Assembly: GCF_003034985.1 (NCBI RefSeq)
Contig: NZ_PZKG01000035.1
Span: 1 to 34,304 of the forward strand
Source: Cereibacter changlensis JA139
Lineage (GTDB): Bacteria > Pseudomonadota > Alphaproteobacteria > Rhodobacterales > Rhodobacteraceae
DNA: 34,304 bases
Direction: 5' to 3'
Under the pieces are notes generated by a model. It made no database searches, was not told the DNA's origin, and saw only the letters and a list, made by a program, of their open reading frames with translations. Both the position numbers and the translations under genes were made by a program. How positions within the stretch are numbered: the first letter of the stretch is position 1; each line of letters begins with the position of its first letter. Of the stretch, positions 1-8,673 are shown piece after piece.

Positions 1-2
1 CG

Positions 3-68
3 GAACTGTCGGAAGTGGCGCAGAGCAAGGCGCCGCTGATCTGCGCCGGGCCGGATGTCGGGGTGTAG
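3..68 (+). CDS. 3' end of an unidentified protein-coding gene (partial)
   Basis: The first 68 bases hold an open frame with no start inside the window. It ends in TAG at 66-68 and encodes 21 residues finishing PLICAGPDVGV. Nearly every codon ends in G or C, matching the codon use of the neighbouring genes, so I read it as the C-terminus of a gene entering from the left. It would converge on xseA, whose stop lies 62 bp away. The tail is too short to assign a family. Confidence 0.45.
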   Translation, partial: ELSEVAQSKAPLICAGPDVGV

Positions 69-131
69 ATCGAACATCGGCTGCGGGTTGCGGCGGGGTT
101 GAGCGGCCACAGCTTTACCCTATCGAACATC
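69..131. repeat. 10-bp direct repeat between convergent gene ends
   Basis: ATCGAACATC occurs at 69-78 and again at 122-131, at the two ends of the short gap between the incoming + gene and xseA. The second copy reaches into the xseA stop codon. No function is evident, and chance duplication or an old small insertion are both possible. Confidence 0.4.
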
Positions 132-1693
132 TAGAGCAGGCTGCCCTGCTCCGGCGGCGGATCGGCGGGCTTGGCGCGTTTCGGCTTGCGCGGTCCGAGC
201 GCAAGGCGGCCGTCGCGGAACTCGATCTCCAGCGCGCTGGCCTGTTCGGCCTCGGCCTTGGTGGTGACCACGGCGCCGTCGCCCCGCACCACCGCATAGC
301 CGCGGCGCAGCGTCTCGGTATAGCCGAGGGTCTGGCGGATACGGTCCAGCGCCTCCAGCCGGTCGGAGAGCCGGCGCAGCCGCTCTGCCGGCGCGGCCTC
401 CAGCCGGGCCGTCAGCGCGTTCAGCGTGTTGCGGTCGCGCGCGGCATGGCGGGCGGCCTCGGCGACGCTGCGGCTCAGCGCCGGATCGAGCCGGGCCGAG
501 AGCGAGGCCAGCCGGTCGGCGGCGCGTTCGGTGCGGCGGGCATGGCCAGCCTCCAGCGCGCGGCTGCGGTCGGCCAGCCGCTCGCGGCTGCGCGAGACGA
601 GGTCGGCCAGCAGCCGCGGCCGCAGATGCGCGCCGAGCGGGTCGAGCCGCGCCCGCTTGGCCCGGACCAGCGCGGTCAGCGCCCCGCCGAGCCGCCCGGA
701 CCACAGATCAAAGCGCTGCGCCGCGCCCTGGGTCAGCGCGTCGAGCCGGGGCAGCGCGCGGGACAGATCGCTCAGCCGCTGGCGCCGGGCGAAGACCGCC
801 TGCGCCACCGAGCGCGACATGCGCGCCCCCTGCCCGTCCACCGTCGCCAGCAGGTCGAGCCGCACCGGCACCGCCATTTCGGCGGCGGCGGTCGGGGTCG
901 GGGCGCGGCGGTCGGAGGCGAAGTCGATCAGCGTGGTATCGGTCTCGTGGCCCACGGCGGAGATCAGCGGGATGGTGCTGGCCGCGGCGGCGCGCACCAC
1001 GATCTCCTCGTTGAAACCCCAGAGGTCTTCGAGGCTGCCGCCGCCACGGGCGACGATCAGCAGGTCGGGGCGCGGGATCGGGCCGCCCGGCTCCAGCGCG
1101 TTGAAGCCGCGGATGGCGGCGGCGACCTCGGGGGCGCAGCGCTCGCCCTGCACGGCGACCGGCCAGATCAGCACATGGCGCGGGAAACGGTCGCGCAGCC
1201 GGTGCAGGATGTCGCGGATCACCGCGCCGGAGGGCGAGGTGACCACGCCGATCACCTGCGGCAGATAGGGCAGCGGGCGCTTGCGCTCGGCATCGAAGAG
1301 CCCCTCGGCGGCCAGCGCCGCGCGGCGTTTCTCGAGCATGGCCATCAGGGCGCCGGCCCCGGCGGGGGCGACATCCTCGACGATCAGCTGGTATTTCGAC
1401 TGGCCGGGGAAGGTGGTCATCCGGCCAGTGGCGATGACCTCCATCCCCTCCTCGGGGCGGACCTGCATCCGCGCCGCCTGGCCCTTCCAGGCGATGGCGG
1501 CGATCACCGAACGGTCGTCCTTCAGGTCGAAGTAGAGATGGCCCGAGGCGGGGCGCGAGACCCGGCCGATCTCGCCGCGCACCCGGACGAGGCCGAATTC
1601 GCCCTCGATCACCCGCTTCACCGCGCCGGAAAGCTCCGACACGGTGTATTCGGGGGCGTTGCCGGGGGCCGGGTCTTCGAAGAGATCGCTCAT
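131..1693 (-). CDS. xseA: Exodeoxyribonuclease VII large subunit
   Basis: This is the large subunit of exonuclease VII, which degrades single-stranded DNA into oligonucleotides and needs the small XseB subunit, not seen here. The 520-residue product starts MSDLFEDPAP. An N-terminal OB-fold (about residues 10-110) contains the RVRGEIGRVSRPASGHLYFDLKD-type segment. It is followed by the catalytic region with GVVTSPSGAVIRDI, LIVARGGGSLEDLWGFN and SAVGHETDTTLIDFASDRRAPTPTAA motifs characteristic of XseA. The C-terminal third is Ala/Arg/Leu-rich and probably coiled coil. I chose ATG 1693 over an upstream in-frame start at 1801 because homology begins there and AAAGG lies 5 nt before it. The gene follows a small exported protein gene by 40 nt and probably shares its transcript. 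Confidence 0.95.
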   Translation of the reverse strand: MSDLFEDPAPGNAPEYTVSELSGAVKRVIEGEFGLVRVRGEIGRVSRPASGHLYFDLKDDRSVIAAIAWKGQAARMQVRPEEGMEVIATGRMTTFPGQSKYQLIVEDVAPAGAGALMAMLEKRRAALAAEGLFDAERKRPLPYLPQVIGVVTSPSGAVIRDILHRLRDRFPRHVLIWPVAVQGERCAPEVAAAIRGFNALEPGGPIPRPDLLIVARGGGSLEDLWGFNEEIVVRAAAASTIPLISAVGHETDTTLIDFASDRRAPTPTAAAEMAVPVRLDLLATVDGQGARMSRSVAQAVFARRQRLSDLSRALPRLDALTQGAAQRFDLWSGRLGGALTALVRAKRARLDPLGAHLRPRLLADLVSRSRERLADRSRALEAGHARRTERAADRLASLSARLDPALSRSVAEAARHAARDRNTLNALTARLEAAPAERLRRLSDRLEALDRIRQTLGYTETLRRGYAVVRGDGAVVTTKAEAEQASALEIEFRDGRLALGPRKPKRAKPADPPPEQGSLL

Positions 1694-1733
1694 CCGGCCT
1701 TTCTGCCCGAGCGGGCGGGCCGAGGCAACCGGG

Positions 1734-2099
1734 TCACTCGCCCTCTTCCCCCTCGCCATAGAGCCAGTCGGAGTGTTCGCGCCGGCCGAGCGCCTGCACA
1801 TAGGCCTCGGCGTCCTCGGGCCCGGCCATCGGGATCACCACATGGCCCAGCGAGTTGTCGGCGATGAAATCGACGCTGTAGAGCAGAGCGGTGTCGGTAT
1901 CTTCGCCCTCGTGGCCGTCGATCGCGGTGGTGAACAGGCCTGCGAGGCTGAGCTCGTCCTGCACGGCGATGCGGTCGGGGGTGGGCAGCCGGGCGAAGGC
2001 GACGCCCAGCCAGCGGCTGACGGTGGCGTCATCCTGCGCCACGACGGGGAGGACGGAGAGGCACAGGGCGGCGAAGGCAAGGGCAAGGCGGTGGAACAT
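1734..2099 (-). CDS. Small exported hypothetical protein
   Basis: This gene encodes 121 residues with a clear Sec signal peptide: MFHR, a hydrophobic stretch, then a likely cleavage after VVAQ near residue 22. The mature part is acidic (ending YGEGEEGE) and has no catalytic motif that I recognise, so it is probably a periplasmic protein of unknown function. AGAGGA lies about 6 nt upstream of the ATG. It is the first gene of the - strand unit with xseA and diverges from purD across 134 nt. It resembles short lineage-restricted exported proteins, and I do not assign a function. Confidence 0.75.
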   Translation of the reverse strand: MFHRLALAFAALCLSVLPVVAQDDATVSRWLGVAFARLPTPDRIAVQDELSLAGLFTTAIDGHEGEDTDTALLYSVDFIADNSLGHVVIPMAGPEDAEAYVQALGRREHSDWLYGEGEEGE

Positions 2100-2233
2100 G
2101 GCATCCTCTGGAGACTCGGGGCAAGCATGATGCCTCCGGCCAAAGGAAAGGTTAAGCCCCGCTCCGGAGCCGCGCGCCCTTGCCCGAAGCCCCCCGCCCG
2201 ATTAGGACAGCGCAAACCTGAGCGGGGGCGCAT

Positions 2234-3496
2234 ATGAACATCCTGATCCTTGGCAGCGGCGGGCGCGAACACAGCCTCGCCTGGGCGATCAAGCAGAACC
2301 CGAAATGCGACCGGCTGATCGTCGCCCCCGGCAATGCGGGCATCGCGCAGCTGGCCGAATGCGCCGATCTCGACATTCTGGACGGCGCCGCCGTGGTGGC
2401 CTTCTGCGAGGCCAATGCGGTCGATTTCGTCGTGGTGGGCCCCGAGGCGCCGCTGGCGGCGGGCGTGGCCGACATGACGCGGGCGGCGGGCCTGCTGACC
2501 TTCGGGCCCTCGGCCGAGGCGGCGCAGCTCGAGGCGTCGAAGCGCTTCACCAAGGAGGTCTGCGACGCCTGCAACGCGCCGACCGCCGCCTGGGCGCGGT
2601 TCGACAAGGCCGAACCGGCGAAGGGTTACATCCGGGCGCAGGGCGCGCCGATCGTGGTGAAGGCCGACGGGCTGGCGGCGGGCAAGGGCGTGATCGTCGC
2701 CATGACCGAGGCCGAGGCGCTGGCGGCGATCGACGACATGTTCGGCGGCGAGTTCGGCGCGGCGGGGGCCGAGGTGGTGATCGAGGAGTTCATGGCGGGC
2801 GAGGAGGCGAGCTTCTTCGTGCTGACCGATGGTGAGACGGTGCTGCCCATCGGCACGGCGCAGGACCACAAGCGCGCCTTCGACGGCGACGAGGGGCCGA
2901 ATACCGGCGGCATGGGCGCCTATTGCCCGGCGCCGGTGCTGACCATGGCGATCCAGCGGCAGGCGCTGGACGAGATCGTGAAGCCGACCGTGGCCGAGAT
3001 GACCCGGCGCGGCATGCCCTATCGGGGCGTGCTCTATGCCGGGCTGATGATCGAGAACGGCCGGGCGCGGCTGGTGGAATACAACGCCCGCTTCGGCGAC
3101 CCGGAGTGCCAGGTGATGATGATGCGGCTCGGCGCGCAGGCGCTGGACCTGCTTCTGGCCTGCGCCGAGGGGCGGTTGGCGGAGGCGCAGGTGAACTGGG
3201 CCACCGACCATGCGCTGACCGTGGTGATGGCGGCGAAGGGCTATCCCGGCAGCTATGCCAAGGGCTCGGTCATCGGCGGGCTAGAGACGCTGCCGGAAAC
3301 GAGCTCGCAGATGGTGTTTCACGCCGGCACCGCCGAGCGCGACGGCAAGATCGTGGCCAATGGCGGGCGGGTGCTGAACGTCACCGCGCGCGGCGCCACG
3401 CTGGCCGAGGCGCGCGACCGGGCCTATGCGATGGTGGAGGCGATCGACTGGCCCGAGGGCTTCTGCCGCAAGGACATCGGCTGGCGGGCGCTCTAG
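2234..3496 (+). CDS. purD: Phosphoribosylamine-glycine ligase (GAR synthetase)
   Basis: PurD catalyses the second step of purine synthesis: ATP-dependent joining of glycine to 5-phosphoribosylamine. The 420-residue product has the usual length. It starts MNILILGSGGREHSLAW, the N-domain glycine-rich loop. It then shows VDFVVVGPEAPLAAG, the ATP-grasp region with KADGLAAGKGV and the PNTGGMGAYCPAP motif, and the metal/ATP-binding EYNARFGDPECQ segment. A GGGGGCG stretch lies before the ATG. The gene stands alone on the + strand. Its TAG stop shares bases with the stop of the convergent pyruvate-kinase-like gene inside a single CTAG at 3493-3496. Confidence 0.97.
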   Translation: MNILILGSGGREHSLAWAIKQNPKCDRLIVAPGNAGIAQLAECADLDILDGAAVVAFCEANAVDFVVVGPEAPLAAGVADMTRAAGLLTFGPSAEAAQLEASKRFTKEVCDACNAPTAAWARFDKAEPAKGYIRAQGAPIVVKADGLAAGKGVIVAMTEAEALAAIDDMFGGEFGAAGAEVVIEEFMAGEEASFFVLTDGETVLPIGTAQDHKRAFDGDEGPNTGGMGAYCPAPVLTMAIQRQALDEIVKPTVAEMTRRGMPYRGVLYAGLMIENGRARLVEYNARFGDPECQVMMMRLGAQALDLLLACAEGRLAEAQVNWATDHALTVVMAAKGYPGSYAKGSVIGGLETLPETSSQMVFHAGTAERDGKIVANGGRVLNVTARGATLAEARDRAYAMVEAIDWPEGFCRKDIGWRAL

Positions 3497-4986
3497 GCGC
3501 CCTCACCCCAGACCCGCAGCGGGCCGAGCCGGTCGGATTTCTTGGCGTGGTGCCTGTCCATCCGGCCGAGAATGCCGCGCAGGAAGCCGACGGCGGCCAC
3601 GACATGCGGGCCCTTGTTCAGCATGACGCAGTCGGCGCGCTGGCTCATGGCGGCGTCGGTCACCTCGGCGCGGCTGGCCTGACCTTCCTTCACCATGCCC
3701 TCGAGCACCTGCGTCGCCCAGACCACCGGCACCTGCGCTGCCTCGCAGAGCCAGAGGATCTCCTCCTGGATCTCCGACAGCCGGTCGAAGCCGATCTCCA
3801 CCGCCAGATCGCCGCGCGCGATCATCACCGCGACCGGCAGCACGCCGCCCGCCTCGACGATCAGCTCGGGCAGGTTGCGCAGGCCGAGCGGGGTCTCGAT
3901 CTTCAAAAGGATCGCCGGCAGTTCGCGCCCCGGCGCGGCGCGGGCCTGCAGCGCGGCGATCAGGTCGCGCACGTCCTGCGGCGTCTGCACGAAGGAGAAG
4001 GCGACGAGATCGGCGTTCGGGGCGACGAAATCCAGCGCCTCCAGGTCGGCCGGGGTCAGCGCCGCGACGCGCAGATTGGCGCCGGGCAGGTTCACCCCCT
4101 TCTCGGGCTTCAGCTTGGCGCCCTTGGTGGGAGCGTGGATCACCTCCAGCACGGCATGGTCCGGCCCCATCACCCGCACCTTGGCGCGGATCTTGCCGTC
4201 GTCGACAGAAACCTCGGCCCCCGGCTGCAGCGCGGCCAGCAGCGCGGGGTGGCTGAGCGTGGCTCCGACCAGCCCTTTCGGCGCGTCCTCCAGCCGGGCC
4301 ACCAGCGCGAAGCGGTCACCGGGGAAGAAGCGGTGCTTGGGCTTGTCGGTCAGCTCGACGATGCGGAACTTCGGCCCGCCGAGATCCATCGACACCGGGA
4401 TATGCCGCTCCGGCGCCGCGGCGCGGATATGGGCGATCATCGCCGCCCAGGCCTCGGGGTCGTCATGGGCGCAGTTGATGCGGAAGGCGTCGGCGCCCTC
4501 GGCAATGAGGGCCGCGACCAAGGCCGGGTCGGTGGCGGCTTCGGTCGGCAGGGTCACCATGATCCGGGTCTGCGGGCCATCGCCGCGCGCCCCGAAGAGC
4601 GCGTCGCGCCGGGCGGCGAGGCAGGGCAGCCCCTGGGCGAAGGCTTCCTCTCCGGGAAAGGTCGCGGGTTCGCCGGCGATGGCCGAGAGCGCGGCGATCA
4701 CCGCGTCGAGCGACGGGCGCACATGGCCGTCGAGCCGGCCCAGCGTGGAAAGGCCGAGACGGGCGAGGCCGGGCTGCAGCGGCGTCAGGTCGGCCTCGCG
4801 CAGCGCCAGCCAGTCGGCCATGTTGCAGATCGAGCCGAGGAAGGCCTGACGCTGCACCCGCGGCGCCCAGCGGGCCATGCGCGCCTCGGAGCGCGCCGCC
4901 AGCCCGGCCCTCAGCGCCGTCAGCTGGCCGAGCAGCGCCCGCGCCTCGATTTCCGCCGCCGTCCCGTCCGTCCGCGTTCCGTCCAT
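3493..4986 (-). CDS. Non-canonical pyruvate-kinase-like protein (N-terminal extension, no C-terminal domain)
   Basis: The 497-residue protein carries a pyruvate kinase barrel preceded by about 138 residues of unrelated helical sequence. Visible PK motifs are RINCAH (169-174), MDLGGPKFRI (200-209), LLKIE with catalytic Lys362 and Glu364, ARGDLAVEI with metal ligand Asp393, and WATQVLEGM with Thr425. Leu202, Lys206 and Ile209 replace the Thr, Glu and Thr of K+-dependent enzymes, matching the K+-independent type. The SGETAKG loop is reduced to NKG and the protein ends about 30 residues later, so the usual C-terminal effector domain is absent. ATG 4986, with AAGG upstream, is preferred to TTG at 5004. 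The barrel residues suggest it may still be active, but whether it acts on PEP/ADP is uncertain. It diverges from lysC. Confidence 0.85.
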   Translation of the reverse strand: MDGTRTDGTAAEIEARALLGQLTALRAGLAARSEARMARWAPRVQRQAFLGSICNMADWLALREADLTPLQPGLARLGLSTLGRLDGHVRPSLDAVIAALSAIAGEPATFPGEEAFAQGLPCLAARRDALFGARGDGPQTRIMVTLPTEAATDPALVAALIAEGADAFRINCAHDDPEAWAAMIAHIRAAAPERHIPVSMDLGGPKFRIVELTDKPKHRFFPGDRFALVARLEDAPKGLVGATLSHPALLAALQPGAEVSVDDGKIRAKVRVMGPDHAVLEVIHAPTKGAKLKPEKGVNLPGANLRVAALTPADLEALDFVAPNADLVAFSFVQTPQDVRDLIAALQARAAPGRELPAILLKIETPLGLRNLPELIVEAGGVLPVAVMIARGDLAVEIGFDRLSEIQEEILWLCEAAQVPVVWATQVLEGMVKEGQASRAEVTDAAMSQRADCVMLNKGPHVVAAVGFLRGILGRMDRHHAKKSDRLGPLRVWGEGA

Positions 4987-5137
4987 CACACCCTCACCTT
5001 GCAAACAGCATAGGCCCGGCTATCAGCGCTCTGCGACAGTTGCATGTCAGCGGCCTGCGGTCAGTCGCCTCTTGCCCTTCCCCCCTGCCCCGCATAAGAA
5101 CCGCCGCAATTCCGGGTCCGGCCGCAGGGGTTTTGCC

Positions 5138-6397
5138 ATGCCGCTTCTAGTGATGAAATTCGGCGGCACGTCTGTGGCCGATCTCGCCCGCATCCAGAAT
5201 GCGGCGCAGAAGGTGAAACGCGAGGTCGAGCGCGGCTATGACGTGATCGTCATCGTCTCGGCCATGTCCGGCAAGACCAACGAGCTGGTCGGCTGGGTCG
5301 AGCAGACCTCGCCGCTGTTCGATGCGCGCGAATATGACGCGGTGGTGTCGTCGGGCGAGAATGTCACGGCGGGGCTGATGGCGCTGACGCTGCAGGAGAT
5401 GGACGTGCCGGCGCGCAGCTGGCAGGGTTGGCAGGTGCCGATCCAGACCACCTCGGCGCATTCCGCCGCGCGCTTCCTGTCGATCCCGCGCGAGAACATC
5501 GACGCGAAATTCGCCGAAGGCTTCAAGGTGGCCGTGGTCGCGGGCTTCCAGGGCGTGAGCCCCGAAGGCCGGATCACCACTCTGGGCCGCGGCGGGTCGG
5601 ACACCACCGCCGTCGCCTTCGCCGCCGCCTTTTCGGCCGAGCGCTGCGACATCTACACCGATGTGGACGGCGTCTACACCACCGATCCGCGCATCACCGC
5701 CAAGGCGCGCAAGCTCGACAAGATCGCCTACGAGGAGATGCTGGAGCTGGCCTCGCTGGGCGCGAAGGTGCTGCAGACCCGCTCGGTCGAGCTGGCGATG
5801 CGTTACAATGTGCGCCTGCGGGTGCTGTCCTCCTTCGAGGACACGGACGAGACTTCGGGAACCCTGGTTTGCGACGAGGATGATATCATGGAATCGAAAG
5901 TGGTCTCTGGCGTCGCCTACTCGCGCGACGAGGCGAAGATGACGCTGGTCACCGTCGAGGACCGGCCCGGCGTCGCCGCGGCGATCTTCGGCCCCCTGGC
6001 CGAGGCGGGCGTGAATGTCGACATGATCGTGCAGAACATCTCGGAGAAGGATCTGGGCGGCCGCACGGTGAACGTGACCGACATGACCTTCTCCTGCCCG
6101 GTGAACCAGGTCGCCCGCGCCCGCAAGGCGCTGGAGGATGCCAAGGCCGCCGGAGCGATCATGTATGACGATCTGGTCAGCGACACCGATGTGGCCAAGG
6201 TCTCGGTCGTCGGCATCGGCATGCGCTCGCACGCCGGGGTTGCGGCGACGATGTTCAAGGCGCTGGCCGCCGATGGCGTCAACATCAAGGTCATCGCCAC
6301 CTCCGAGATCAAGATTTCGGTGCTGATCGACCGGAAATATATGGAACTCGCGGTGCAGGCGCTCCATGATGCCTTCGCACTTGAAACGGCCAATTAA
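5138..6397 (+). CDS. lysC: Aspartate kinase
   Basis: LysC phosphorylates aspartate at the entry to lysine, threonine and methionine synthesis. The 419-residue product has the kinase domain (1-250) with KFGGTSVADLARI, VSAMSGKTNELV, SSGENVTAGLMA, GRGGSDTTAVAFAA and YTDVDGVYTTDPRI. Two ACT domains follow (about 265-419) that normally bind lysine/threonine for feedback control. ATG 5138 is chosen because the family motif begins a few residues later; the frame is open further upstream but without homology. The gene is 23 nt upstream of ptsP and probably cotranscribed with it. An in-frame ATG with a good ribosome-binding site lies inside it (see the separate entry). It is monofunctional, with no homoserine dehydrogenase fusion. 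Confidence 0.96.
   Translation: MPLLVMKFGGTSVADLARIQNAAQKVKREVERGYDVIVIVSAMSGKTNELVGWVEQTSPLFDAREYDAVVSSGENVTAGLMALTLQEMDVPARSWQGWQVPIQTTSAHSAARFLSIPRENIDAKFAEGFKVAVVAGFQGVSPEGRITTLGRGGSDTTAVAFAAAFSAERCDIYTDVDGVYTTDPRITAKARKLDKIAYEEMLELASLGAKVLQTRSVELAMRYNVRLRVLSSFEDTDETSGTLVCDEDDIMESKVVSGVAYSRDEAKMTLVTVEDRPGVAAAIFGPLAEAGVNVDMIVQNISEKDLGGRTVNVTDMTFSCPVNQVARARKALEDAKAAGAIMYDDLVSDTDVAKVSVVGIGMRSHAGVAATMFKALAADGVNIKVIATSEIKISVLIDRKYMELAVQALHDAFALETAN
5876..5890 (+). promoter_or_regulatory. Internal ribosome-binding site and in-frame start within lysC
   Basis: GAGGA at 5876-5880 is followed 7 nt later by ATG at 5888-5890, in the lysC frame at Met251. Translation from here would give a 169-residue polypeptide beginning MESKVVSGVA, made only of the two ACT domains. 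In Bacillus and Corynebacterium aspartokinases a separate beta subunit arises from internal initiation at the equivalent position. Use of this start here is inferred. Confidence 0.5.
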
Positions 6398-6420
6398 GGC
6401 CGAACCACCGCCGGGGGGAC

Positions 6421-8664
6421 ATGCCCGAACGCAGCGAAAGCGAAAGCCGCAAGCTTCTCAAGCGTTTGCGTGACAGTCTTGCCGTCCCCGGCAAGGGCCA
6501 GGACAGGCTTGACCGGATCACCAGCCTGATCGCGGACTCGATGGGGACCGAGGTCTGCTCGATCTACCTGTTCCGCGACAGCGAAACGCTGGAGCTCTGC
6601 GCCACCGAGGGCCTGAACCCCGACGCCGTGCACCAGACAAGACTGAAGCTGGGCGAGGGCCTGGTCGGGCGCGTCGCCCGCTCGGCCGCGCCGGTGAACA
6701 CCGGCAATGCGCCGGCCGAACGCGGCTTTCGCTTCATGCCCGAGACCGGCGAGGAGATCTATTCCTCCTTCCTCGGCGTGCCGATCCAGCGGGTCGGCGA
6801 GAAGCTAGGCGTATTGGTGGTGCAGTCGCGCAACCAGCGCGAATATTCCGATGACGAGATCTACGCGCTCGAAGTGGTGGCCATGGTGCTGGCGGAGATG
6901 ACCGAACTGGGGGCCTTCATCGGCGAAGGCGAGGCGCTGTCGGCCAAGCACACCCGGCCCGTCCTGTTCCGCGGCAACACCGGGCAGGAGGGCGCGGCCG
7001 AAGGTAATGTCTGGCTGCACGAGGCCCGCGTCGTGGTGACCAACCCGGTGGCCGACGATCCGGTGGCCGAGACCGAGCGCATCCGCGCCGCAGTGCTGCA
7101 GCTGCGCGTCTCGGTCGATGATCTCCTGTCGGCGGCAAGCCTCGACAAGGAACAGAAGCAGGTGCTGGAGGCCTACCGGCTGTTTGCCCATTCGCGCGGC
7201 TGGCTCAAGCGGATGGAGGAGGACATCGGCGCGGGGCTTTCGGCCGAGGCGGCGGTGCAGAAGGAGCAGTCGGCGGCCCGGGCCCGGATGGAGCAGGTGC
7301 CCGACGCCTATCTGCGCGACCGGCTGCACGATCTCGACGATCTCTCGCACCGGCTGCTGCGCATCCTGACCGGACAGGGCAAGGATACCGGCGCCGCCAT
7401 GCCGGAGAATCCGGTGCTGGTGGCGCGCAACATCGGCCCGGCGGAACTGCTGGACTATGGCCGCAAGCTGCGCGGCGTGGTGCTGGAGGAAGGCTCGGTC
7501 GGCAGCCATGCCGCCATCGTCGCCCGGGCGCTGGCGATCCCGCTGGTGATCCATGCCGAGCGCATCACCACCGAGGCGCTGAACGGCGATCACATCATGG
7601 TCGACGGCGATCAGGGCATCGTCCATCTGCGGCCCGAGGCCACGGTCGCCGCCGCCTTCCGCGACAAGATCGCCATGCAGGCCAAGGCGCAGGAGCGCTA
7701 CGCCTCGCTGCGCGGCCTGCCGGCGCAGTCGAAGGACGGCGCGGTGGTGAAGCTGCAGATGAACGCGGGGCTGATGGCCGACCTTCCCTCGCTGGAGAGC
7801 TCCGGCGCCGAGGGGGTCGGGCTGTTCCGCACCGAGCTGCAGTTCCTGATCCGCAACCAGATGCCGAAACGCGACGAGCTGGCGCGGCTCTACGCCCGGG
7901 TGATGGACGCGGCGCAGGGCCACAAGGTGGTGTTCCGCACGCTGGACATCGGCTCGGACAAGGTGCTGCCCTACATGAAGCCGCAGGACGAGCCGAACCC
8001 GGCGATGGGCTGGCGGGCGATCCGGGTCGGGCTGGACAAGCCGGGGGTGCTGCGGATGCAGCTGCAGGCGCTGATCCGCGCCAGCAACGGGCGCGACCTG
8101 ACGGTGATGTTCCCCTTCATCTCGGAGCAGCACGAATTCGCCTCGGCCCGCAGCCACCTGCTGCGCGAGATCCACCGCGAGCGCAGCCTGGGCCATCCGG
8201 TGCCGCAGGAACTGAAGATCGGGGCGATGCTGGAGACGCCGAGCCTCGCCTTCGCGCCGAGGAGCTTCTTCGAGACGGCGGATTTCATCTCGATCGGCGG
8301 CAATGACCTGAAGCAGTTCTTCTTCGCCGCCGACCGCGAGAACGAGCGGGTGCGGCGGCGCTATGACGTGCTCAACGTCAGCTTCCTGAACCTGATCGAG
8401 CAGATCATCCAACGCTGCGCCGAGACGGACACGCCGCTGTCCTTCTGCGGCGAGGATGCGGGGCGCCCGATCGAGGCGCTGTGCTTCGCCGCGCTCGGCA
8501 TCCGCACCCTGTCGATGCGCCCCGCCTCGATCGGCCCGGTGAAGGCGCTGCTGCGCCGGGTGGACCTGACCGGGGCCCGCCGGGTGATCGACGCGGCGCG
8601 GGCGGAAGGCGCCGAGACGGTGCGGCCGGCGGTGCTGGACTGGCTGGCGACGCAGGTCGACTGA
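6421..8664 (+). CDS. ptsP: GAF-domain phosphoenolpyruvate-protein phosphotransferase (EI-Ntr)
   Basis: PtsP is the first enzyme of the nitrogen-related phosphotransferase system. It autophosphorylates from PEP and passes phosphate to NPr rather than driving sugar uptake. The 747-residue protein has an N-terminal GAF sensor domain (about 15-160, with MGTEVCSIYLF and FLGVPIQRVGEKLGVLVVQ). The EI phosphohistidine domain has the active histidine in GSVGSHAAIVARAL (His363). The PEP-binding barrel contains GAEGVGLFRTELQFL, FRTLDIGSDK, ISIGGNDLKQ and the C-terminal SFCGEDAGRP cysteine motif. GGGGGGAC precedes the ATG. The lysC-ptsP neighbourhood recurs in alphaproteobacteria. A strong hairpin follows the stop. 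Confidence 0.95.
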   Translation: MPERSESESRKLLKRLRDSLAVPGKGQDRLDRITSLIADSMGTEVCSIYLFRDSETLELCATEGLNPDAVHQTRLKLGEGLVGRVARSAAPVNTGNAPAERGFRFMPETGEEIYSSFLGVPIQRVGEKLGVLVVQSRNQREYSDDEIYALEVVAMVLAEMTELGAFIGEGEALSAKHTRPVLFRGNTGQEGAAEGNVWLHEARVVVTNPVADDPVAETERIRAAVLQLRVSVDDLLSAASLDKEQKQVLEAYRLFAHSRGWLKRMEEDIGAGLSAEAAVQKEQSAARARMEQVPDAYLRDRLHDLDDLSHRLLRILTGQGKDTGAAMPENPVLVARNIGPAELLDYGRKLRGVVLEEGSVGSHAAIVARALAIPLVIHAERITTEALNGDHIMVDGDQGIVHLRPEATVAAAFRDKIAMQAKAQERYASLRGLPAQSKDGAVVKLQMNAGLMADLPSLESSGAEGVGLFRTELQFLIRNQMPKRDELARLYARVMDAAQGHKVVFRTLDIGSDKVLPYMKPQDEPNPAMGWRAIRVGLDKPGVLRMQLQALIRASNGRDLTVMFPFISEQHEFASARSHLLREIHRERSLGHPVPQELKIGAMLETPSLAFAPRSFFETADFISIGGNDLKQFFFAADRENERVRRRYDVLNVSFLNLIEQIIQRCAETDTPLSFCGEDAGRPIEALCFAALGIRTLSMRPASIGPVKALLRRVDLTGARRVIDAARAEGAETVRPAVLDWLATQVD

Positions 8665-8673
8665 GGACGGGCA

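Noticed and set aside
2923-5013. Very long + strand open frame across the purD end and the pyruvate-kinase-like gene
   Set aside because: It runs out of frame through purD and antisense to the PK-like gene. Its product is a His/Arg/Gly-rich composition with no motifs, an artefact of high GC content.
4987-5137. Possible lysine- or threonine-responsive leader upstream of lysC
   Set aside because: The 151-nt gap shows no lysine-riboswitch-like helices, no leader peptide rich in Lys/Thr and no attenuator hairpin. Only a weak TTGCCC...TAAGAA promoter pattern is present.
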